Shown here: piece by piece, positions 56,383 through 64,000 of the stretch
Numbering within the stretch: the stretch's first letter is position 1
Layout: each line of letters starts with the position of its first letter
Source of the DNA: Volvariella volvacea V23
Taxonomy: Eukaryota > Basidiomycota > Agaricomycetes > Agaricales > Pluteaceae
DNA length: 64,000 nucleotides
Assembly (NCBI GenBank): GCA_000349905.1
Contig: KB722747.1
Span: 289,167 to 353,166, forward strand
Direction of reading: 5' to 3'
Made by a program: the position numbers and the translations under genes
Notes under the pieces: generated by a model
Databases searched by the model: none
What the model was told of the DNA's origin: nothing
What the model saw: the letters and a program-made list of their open reading frames with translations, nothing else

Positions 56383-58764
56383 ATGCAACAGATGGGGTCG
56401 CAAGGAGAAGAGCTTTCGAGGCCTATTGGTATTATTGGAGCGGGCGCCGCAGGGTTGATTACTGCGCATACGCTGATCAAGGATGGATTCACGAACGTTC
56501 AGATTCTAACACGAGACGTGTCGGTTGGGGGCGTGTGGGCACGGGATCGTATCTATCCAGGTCTTTTTATCAACAAGTGAGTATTTCCGTTCACCATCCC
56601 CTGAATAGTTTTTCTTACACCCTACTTCACTGCGATGCAGTGTCCATGGAGAATTTCGCTTCTCAGAGTTGGAAATGGCTGCTCCAGCTCAGAGTGAATT
56701 GACGGGTGGTCGTTTGTCTGGATACGACATGTGTGCCTATATGGAACTGTTTGCCGAAAAATTTCTTCAGGGAAGGATACAGTTCAACACGGAGATATTA
56801 AACATTCGGCGAGAGAACCCTGATGGTTCCTTGGGCTGGACAGTGTCCGTTTTGAGAAAGGAGAGTCGTGTGCGCGAGCACTTGAATTTTGCTCGGATTG
56901 TTCTTTGCACGGGGGTGAGTACAGTCTTGCCTATGGTTTATAGCACATATTAACATGACTGATGCCGTATTGGTAGGGGTGTAGTGCGCCATTAGTCCCC
57001 AGATACCTCTCGCCGGGCATGGCTCAAACTATAGGCTTCCAAGGACTGGTTATCCATTCTTCCGAATTCCGAGCCAAATTAGACGAGATCACAGACCTTG
57101 TTAGGCCCATCGGGAGCGGACGTGGACCGGATGGATATGCTGGAACAGTCGTCATTGTCGGTGGAGGCAAGTCCGCACAAGAGTAAGTACCGTCTTCATC
57201 GGTTCCATCCCAGGATGACCGAAGGACACTAATGTGGTGTTTCGGTAGCATTGCAGCACATCTTGCGAATGAAGGACGTAAAGTTACGATGGTGTTCCAA
57301 AAGACCGATGCTTTCCTTGCAGGACCGAGCCCATTACCTCCTTTCATCAGAAAGAGCCGGTACGATTTCCACTAAACAGCTGAAGCCCCAATGTTGATGC
57401 AGTGGCACCGTTTAGCTTCTTAAGCGTCCTTTCACCTCACATCGAGTTAAAAAGCAAACTTGAGTCAGTATTACACCGAGCCGAATAGTATCACTCCTCT
57501 GACAGATCCACCAGACAATTCCTTCACACCACCTGGCTCGGTGGGAAAATTACACACGCCATATGGAACCAGATCGCTTCCACTTCTGTACGCACATCCT
57601 CCATTCTTTTGCTTCCGACGTGCACCCGATTGTTCACGCGTTTTTTTAGTTTGCAGCAGCCCATTTACCCAAGAATTCTCCTTTAAGAAATACCAACTCC
57701 CTCTTTTGGGAAGTTCGTACGAACGACGAAGGCGTTCCTCGTCCAAAAGGCTTCTTCAACCTTGTAAATACAGGCAAGATCGAGATAATAGCCCCCGCTC
57801 GCGTTCAAGGCTATGGCGACGATGGTGAAAGTCTTGTTTTGAGTGATAATAGGACGATACGCGCAAACGTGGTCATCTTAGCTACGGGATTCGAGTCGTC
57901 CTGGAAAGATATCTTTGATGGTTCGTGTCTCCTAATTCTCCTCGTCCTTTCACAGCCGTCCTTAGTTTTGGTTATGGATATTGAATAGTACCGACCGCTG
58001 CAAGTCTTGGAATCTCCCGCCATCCTCCTAGCTCCAAAAATCAATATACGTGGAACTACACATCGCTGGAGAATCCTCCGAAGCCTCCAGCCGGGCCTCA
58101 CCTTGGCAACGGCCGAACCGAAAGTGCTCCATGGCTGGCAGCAATCCATCGCGGTATCGTTCCAGCGAAAAATATCATGAAAAGGGATTTTTCCATCAAC
58201 GGGGGTGTTGTGAGCAGTTCTATATCTGCAAATTGGACTAGTTATTCATCTGCTATGTCTCCTAGTTCACAACTAACAATGGCTACACGTTCGAAGTCAC
58301 CGCCCATTGGATTGCGTCCTATTTCAGAGGGGACAATATAAGGCTGCCAGGTTCTGTACCGGAAGCAATTGAACTTGCTGAACGCAATTCGGCTTGGCTG
58401 AGAACAAGATACCCGACTTCGCTGGGGTGGGTCAACGAGAGCTACAGTTCTAGTATAGTCTTCTGGACGTGAGTTGAATTGTCATTTTGCTCCCCAGGTT
58501 AGTACTCTGGCTGAGCGCCTTGGCTCTATCATCTCTAGATGGCCGCAATACGTCGATGATCTATTAGAAGACATGAGACTGCCTACGTATCGCAGTGGAG
58601 GGACGTGGTGGGATTGGGTGTTCAAGGTTATTGATTTGAACGAGATCAAGAATCTCACAGAGGAGAGACGGGCTTTGAGGCAGTCTGAGTCTGAGAATGG
58701 CTCGGGAAATGGGGTTGGGAGCTCTGGGTGGGATAAGCGGAGTACGGATAGGTTGCTGAATTAG
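56383..58764 (+). CDS. flavin-containing monooxygenase (FMO/Baeyer-Villiger-like)
   Basis: It starts MQQMGSQGEELSRP and then has the FAD-binding GIIGAGAAGLITAHTLIKDG. Next come SVGGVWARDRIYPGLFIN|, HGEFRFSELEM, LSGYDMCAYMELFAEKF and LNFARIVLCTG|. The FMO identification motif lies in GFQGLVIHSSEFRAKLDEI (FxGxxxHSxxF). The NADPH-binding second Rossmann motif is VVIVGGGKSAQD|IAAHLAN. Then come QFLHTTWLGGKITHAIWNQI and FWEVRTNDEGVPRPKGFFNL, and the LATG-type motif in NVVILATGFESSWKDIF. It ends GWDKRSTDRLLN, stop TAG 58762-58764. At least eight introns. About 600 residues. Such enzymes oxygenate heteroatoms or ketones, and the substrate is unknown. It may belong to a small accessory pathway with the upstream MFS carrier, but that link rests on adjacency only. 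Confidence 0.85.
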
Positions 58765-59281
58765 AGCTTGGTTGCTGTATGAGGGTTGGGTTTCTTGCTA
58801 TTGTGTTCTTGGTCTTGTGTAATATAGAATTCGTTTAGTATCATATGTTGGTGGTCTCGAGATCGTTTTATATTTGGATACCTAATCTGTTTGTGGCAAT
58901 CTTGCGTGATGTAGTCAATGTGTTCGTACCAAGGTATCTATAATGCGCATTATACGGTCGTAGTGGGCGGCGCGACTTGGCGTTTTGCCAGATCCTCGGA
59001 AATCGTCTTCAGTTGTTAGATTTTATCGGTGTACTTAGTTTCTTGCGTCCTACTTGATAATACATCGTTTTGGGGTGAAATGAAGGATTGGCAATAAATA
59101 TACTAGTACAAGAAAGAGGGTAAGTGACGGCGATCAACGCTTTGTAAGGTCAGTGACACTGCGGAATAACACTACTGGTACATATAAGTACACTAATGAG
59201 ATATGAGAAAGGCAGAGCAAAAGAAAGGAAAGTCGTAATATCATCCAATCGTGAACGGGTCCACCCCTATACCGCCAATAT
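58765..59281. other. spacer between convergent genes
   Basis: About 500 bp of A/T-rich sequence, including both 3' flanks. Nothing else was recognised. Confidence 0.45.
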
Positions 59282-60026
59282 TCAATTCTTTCGGGTCCTT
59301 CGCTTGGTGGAGCGACGATGCTTCGTCGGTTTTGTGTCGCTCTCCTGCTTCTCCTCGACCTCTCTCGACCTTTTTACCCCTCGACTCGGAGTTGCGTTGG
59401 CGTAGCGGAGCATGGTGGATAGCACTTCCACTGCTATCTTCTCGTCTTCAGACAGGGACTTCCATCGACTTGCAAAATCAAGAGCTTGCGTGTTGGTGCC
59501 GTCTATGTCGATAAAATCGGGTAGAACGGTTGTGGTATCCACTGCTTTGCCCTTTGACGAACTGCCCTTTGGTGTCTCCTCTACGTCGTCTGCTTGATCC
59601 TGTTTTCCATCCTTTCCTGCGGTTGCCTTCTCTTTCCCCTTTCCCTTCCCCTTTCCTCTACCAACGCCCCTTTTGGTCCTCGCTTTGATCTCGTTCAGTT
59701 TCTCCTCCGCCTCTTTAGCTTTCTTCTCCTCGGCATAAGCTCTAGCTCTCGTCATTGGCTTTGAAGTTTCATCATTTTCAGAAGCGATGACACTGTAGGA
59801 CTATTTGTTAGCCACGGCCATATGCATTGAAAGGGAAGGCTCAGTCTTACCATTTTGGTTGAGAAGCATCTGTCTCCACCATTGCTAACTTGTCGGTTTC
59901 CAACAAAATCGACGCAGCTCGGTGGAGTATAGAACTGCAAAAGCCACAGATATAGTCGACATGCGACTCCCTTTGAAGACAGACTATGCGGGTTTGCTCT
60001 TGATTAACGGGATTAGTGGAAGACAT
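59282..60026 (-). CDS. charged protein with PMTRA and basic C-terminus (family member 2)
   Basis: Two exons. The ATG read from 60026 gives MSSTNPVNQEQTRIVCLQRE, then a Cys-rich part (CGFCSSILHRAASILL) ending QPK. A split Cys codon (TG|T) across gtaaga...ctacag leads into VIASENDETSKPMTRARAYA. A Lys/Glu-rich helix follows (EEKKAKEAEEKLNEIKAR), then a GKGKGKGKEKATAGK tract, then a short folded-looking part (FASRWKSLSEDEKIAVEVLS, then TMLRYANA). It ends VKRSREVEEKQESDTKPTKH and RRSTKRRTRKN. The frame and splice sites are clean. PMTRA, the KGK tract and the KR(S/A)RE...basic end tie it to the proteins at 17684 and 61666. Nuclear location is inferred. The function is unknown. Confidence 0.7.
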
Positions 60027-61665
60027 CACGGAGTTGGAGTATTGGTGAGAAGTTGATGTCACCGGGCTTAGTTTGTAAGGAAGGAACAATGACTGGGGGA
60101 AACGGTCTGAAGGGAACTTGGTGTTAAATACTCGACGCTGTGCGTTGAGTTGCATTGTACACTTGAAAGAGGATGGCGTCTCAAAGCGCTTTGACTACCA
60201 TTCCATTAGTCGCCAACGCCGAAGTAAGACGAGCGGACGATGAAAGCCCTCACATCCCGTCCAATGTGATGTATTGGACGGTAACCAAGCAAGGGAGCTC
60301 ATATATGCGTCAAGGATCGAAGTACAACGTGGTATGAGCGAAAGAAAGGATTGTTCTTTCACGGTGACGTCTGCACATCCAGATTTGTCAGTAAGGGCCG
60401 GGGTATGATCGCATTTGGATTTACGCATCAGGGTCAAAGCACAACGTGCTTGTACGCGTTTTGAGATCGTGGCTGATGGAATTGTGTTGATCGTGATGAG
60501 GGCTAACATGTGGGATGGGCTTTGAAGCTAGTCGAAAGATTTTTGCAGGAATATCACTCCATCATTGCAGTTCCTGTCCTAAAACCGGGAAACTTGGAAT
60601 CGTAGCTTCTGCAGTACACGAATGGAAATACAACATTTTGTGCAGTACATCATAAGCTGACCTGGCGATTTAGGGTAAGTAATCACTACAAAAACAAATT
60701 ACGGGAAAGTCCAAGTAGAAATTTGGCGCTCGAAATGCTTACATTTCACTTTCAAGAAATTTAAGGCAGCTGGTTGTGTCGGAAGTGTTGGTTCGCCACT
60801 AGCCACTAAGCCAGAGCACATCTTGTGGCAGAGTTTGTTGTGTTTTGTTTGGCAATCACAGAAAGCTTCGGTTTCCTCCGAAAACCCTATTAGCGCCACC
60901 GCGCAACTCGTCTTCGAGTGAAGAGGAGCTGAGAAGTTTGTTCTAGCTATGAATCTCTTCTCTGTCGCTCTCTATGGGACTAATAGTCGGACTTGCTACC
61001 CTTAATGGCGATGCTTTTAAGTTTCTTGTTCTTCTTTCGACTTGTGTTAATCATGGTTAGACTGATTTGATGCCATCCAATCGATGCTGATCCCTTTGAG
61101 CAGAGTACAAGCCCTACTCCAAATGTATAGCTTATCAGGTCTAATCAGCCCGTCGTCGAATCGAAGCTTACTCCACATCACCCCATAAGCACGCTTCCAA
61201 GACGTTTAAATAGCCTGGTTGGAGGTCTGAGGCGTTCACCCCCGCCTGACTCGTCATCTCTCGACCATAAGCCCTACACTTCCTTTGATATTGCTGCAAG
61301 CCACCGTAGATCCCTTTTTTCAACCATATAAAGGACCACCACACAAGAATACTATCCAAGTTTTGCCTCCGAATCGCTACGGACTGTGCACACATTGACG
61401 CTGAGCCACCCTTTGACTTTGATTTAGATGCATTCGGACATATGTACAGCAAATTAGGAAACCAGATACGGATGAAGTATGTAGGTGTCGCTATAGGTAT
61501 GAGGGAATGGTACTAATATACAATTGGGTAGGTTCCCCAAGAAGAGATCGATATGATTACGAATTAAAGATAAACCGAAAAGCACAAACGATATCAAGAG
61601 GAAAGAAAAGGGAAGTCGTAAAATGTCGTGATGCTCGTAACTTGCGGGTACATCCCGCCGATGAT
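60027..61665. other. intergenic region, nothing recognised
   Basis: About 1.6 kb with short open frames only. One minus-strand frame at 60699-60899 is Cys-rich (FCDCQTKHNKLCHKMCSG) but has no partner exons that I could support. No repeat or RNA was identified. Confidence 0.4.
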
Positions 61666-63624
61666 TTAAGCGGTAATTGCTTTATTTCTCGTCGAGGAGC
61701 GAAGACGCCTTGTTGGCCTTGCATCCTCATCCTTCTTTTCCTCCTCATCTTCGGCTCTTGCTCGCTTCTTTCCCTTCGTGTCAACTGAAGTAGGTTGGGG
61801 AGCAGTGGTGGTAGGCGGTGCGACTATCGCGCTCCCTTCTGCTTCAGAAGGTGAGGCATCTGCACTTGCTGGTGTAGCTTGAGTAGTCGCATCTGCTTGA
61901 GTAGGCTCATCTGCTGGAGTTGTTGCATCTACTTGAGTAGTTGCATCTTGTGTTTCTGTTGTATTTTTGCTTGCGGTCGTCTTGACCGCCTTCTTACTCT
62001 TCGCAGCTTTCTTCTTGGGCGCTACTGGGGTCTGCCTATCATCCACAGGCGCCTCTTGCTCCATCACCTCCACCCCCCAAACCGTACTTCCTTCCCTTTG
62101 GACTTGGATTTACCCTTGACTTGAGTTTCCTTCTTCACCGCGTCCTTGGTGACCTTCGCTACCGCTTCACCTTCTTCCTTCTTCTTTCCCTTTCCACCGG
62201 CTTGTGTCTTTGTTTGAGTGTTGGGCTCTTCACCCTGTTTGCTCTTGCCCTTCCCTTTTGCCTTACTGCCTTCCCCCTCCTCTACAGCTTTTTCCTTTCC
62301 CTTTGATTTCGCCTTCCCCGTACTTTTCTCCTTGGGCGCTTCCTTTGTCTTCGGTGGACCCTTTTCCTTTGACTTCCCCTTCTTTACTGTTGTCGTTAAA
62401 GCTTTCTCTCCAACACCCATCCCGACTACTGGATGACCCGCAGCGCCCGGTTGTTCACCGGTTTTAGTCGGTGCTTTTGGATATCTAACGAAAGGGAGCC
62501 CAATTGCCTCGGTATCTGCAGCAGCACTGCCAGAGTGACCGGCAGCGCCGTTCTCGGGATTACCACCAGATTGATTCCCAGGTTGATCCCTAGCGTTGTT
62601 TTCGTTGTTGCTTGGCGTAGTGCTTCCAGAGCCGTTCGCCGCACGAGCATCCCTCTTCGCCTCCGCAAGGGAGATTAGCATACTTGTAGTAGACACCATG
62701 ACCGCAGCACCAGGCTCTTTAGGCGGAAGGGGGACTACAATCGGCGGAGTAGGTGCGCGAGGGACAGAAGGATCGGATACTGGCGAAGATGGTGATTGTT
62801 CGCGCAAAACAAATGGTGGGCTAGGGGGTGGGATGCAAAAGCCTTTGCGCGCGAAGCGCGGGGGGAGACATCTGGACCAGTCTAGCGGGTCGACTTGGGG
62901 AGGAGCGGTTGACTGAGCGGGGTGCTCATCTCGAGGCTGTGTAATAGGTTGCTGTCTGTGATCCACTTCATCGTTTGTAACTCGCTCTTCTGGCTCAGGT
63001 GTAGAAGGCGGAGGAGGAAAAGTAGATGGGTCGTCATCGACGGGCTCAGGATCGCCCTCGACGTGAATGGGAAGGGAAATAACAGGAACAAGAGGAGACA
63101 ACGCCCGAATTTCGGACGATACTTGAACATGAGAAGTGTCAATGTCAGCTGGGGCTGGTGTGGCCGAGGTGAATGCGGTGGCATCCGTGTCGGTCAGGTC
63201 CTCGGTGGCATCAGTTGATGTCCCTTCTTCCTCATCGGACGTCTGGACACTAGCCTCCACACGATTGCGCGCAAGCACAGTGGCGAGGAGACGCTCACTG
63301 TATAGGCACGTGTTAGTATGAATATGTAGTGGATAGGTGGCACTAGAGCGGGTGGCATGGAGTGAACATACGCGTCTCGTGTCAATTGAGTATTAGAGCT
63401 CTCTGCTGTGGCACTATTAAAGAATGATCAGCAAGCGGTGATGCAATATGGAGGAGAGCTGCTCACGAGGCATGACCAATATCCGTTTCTTGCGTTGGTA
63501 GCGTAGCCAATAACCCTTCAAGAAGCGCCCGGGCATGGTCACTGGTCTGGACTATAACGGGCTCACGTAGATGTAACCCGAAAGACGGGCGTTCCGGAGA
63601 GGAAGCAACGAGAGCAGCAGACAT
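61666..63624 (-). CDS. disordered Pro/Ser/Lys-rich protein with RRLR tail (family member 3), apparent frameshift
   Basis: It starts MSAALVASSPERPSFGLHLR (ATG read from 63624; an upstream in-frame ATG exists at 63681). It continues DHARALLEGLLATLPTQETD and, over two short introns, SERLLATVLARNRVEASVQT. The middle is Asp/Pro/Ser-rich with a proline run (FPPPPSTPEPEE). From about 62430 to 62080 it is Lys/Gly/Glu-rich with many KGK units, like member 1. Near 62073-62078 the frame breaks at a run of six C (G on the coding strand). Downstream, the next frame continues with PKKKAAKSKKAVKTT and ends GKKRARAEDEEEKKDEDARP, TRRLRSSTRNKAITA. That tail is nearly the same as in member 1, so both frames belong together. 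Function unknown. Confidence 0.68.
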
Positions 63625-64000
63625 TAGCGCTAGCGTATTCAAGAACCAACAACGCGGAGACGAAGTCCGAGACTGTTGCAAGTACGCGCAAAAAGTGGAG
63701 AGATGATTGGGTCAGGAAAGAAAGAGATACATCCGGGGACGGAGTCTTATATATCCCTGTCCAATGCCACCCTCGTCATACCTTTAGGCACCTAGCATTG
63801 TGCCTCTGAAAGGGGAGTGTCCGCGTCGTCAAAGTGTTTGTAGCTTGGGGACGCATTGTGGCCTGTCATGCTTAGTGGCCGAGTCCAAATAAAGCGATGG
63901 CTCTGAAGACGCCTGGTCCGGCATCATGATCAGATGCACCGCGCAGGGTAATTCCCGGATAGGCGCATTGGATTGCACTGCAGGGGGGTGGGGTGTACAA
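63625..64000. other. window edge, likely promoter of the minus-strand gene
   Basis: About 375 bp upstream of the start at 63624. A TATA-like stretch (cttatatatccc) is near 63748-63760, on the strand-neutral A/T pattern expected of a core promoter. No further gene is visible. Confidence 0.4.

Overview
The window looks like nuclear DNA of a filamentous basidiomycete, probably an Agaricomycete. Most genes are cut by many short introns (about 50-60 nt, GT(R)NGT...CTRAY...YAG). The families are typical of mushroom-forming and Rhizoctonia-like fungi: F-box/LRR proteins, single-pass proteins with WTR...TSVxxYG lectin-like repeats, fungal 7TM proteins, and DUF4139 proteins. A Ceratobasidiaceae (Rhizoctonia-type) origin is my best guess from the protein flavour, not something shown here. 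A run of 100 Ns at 21304-21403 marks a scaffold gap. All gene models are read by eye, so exon edges are approximate unless stated.

Layout. 1.7-20 kb: a UBC1-type E2 ubiquitin-conjugating enzyme (+); two tandem DUF4140/DUF4139 proteins (-), the second with five RNA polymerase II CTD-like heptads in its linker; a 7TM protein (-); an MFS transporter (-); an uncertain ORF; a ComA/HSA32-type phosphosulfolactate synthase-like protein (+); a 5'-incomplete F-box/LRR protein (-); and a charged KGK-rich protein (+). 20.5-24.7 kb: a Cep57/Ppc89-type spindle-pole-body protein (+).

25-34 kb: a head-to-tail array of five histidine-phosphatase (RHG, phosphoglycerate-mutase-like) genes plus the tail of a sixth. 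Each full copy has a conserved block about 75-110 bp before its ATG. Copies 3-5 have lost the Gly-Gly that follows the second active-site histidine.

34-42.7 kb: a duplicated metal-uptake module. Unit 1 is a ferric/cupric reductase plus a Ctr-type copper transporter. Unit 2 keeps an intact reductase, but its copper transporter has lost its 5' half and its last intron has shrunk to about 9 nt. Both reductases share an unusual GC-AG intron of identical length.

43-64 kb: a single-pass membrane protein with extracellular lectin-like modules (+), a third DUF4139 protein (-), a thiamine-diphosphate enzyme of the acetolactate synthase/benzaldehyde lyase type (-), a CCDC137-like nucleolar-type protein (+), a monocarboxylate-permease-like MFS transporter (+), a flavin monooxygenase (+), and two more charged proteins (-) related to the one at 17.7 kb. 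One of these needs a one-base frameshift correction at a C6/G6 run.

The general picture is local gene-family expansion: DUF4139 x3, histidine phosphatase x5+, reductase/copper transporter x2, charged TRA/RRLR proteins x3. Several stages of paralogue decay are visible side by side. I see no CRISPR, no bacterial operon and no intact transposable element.
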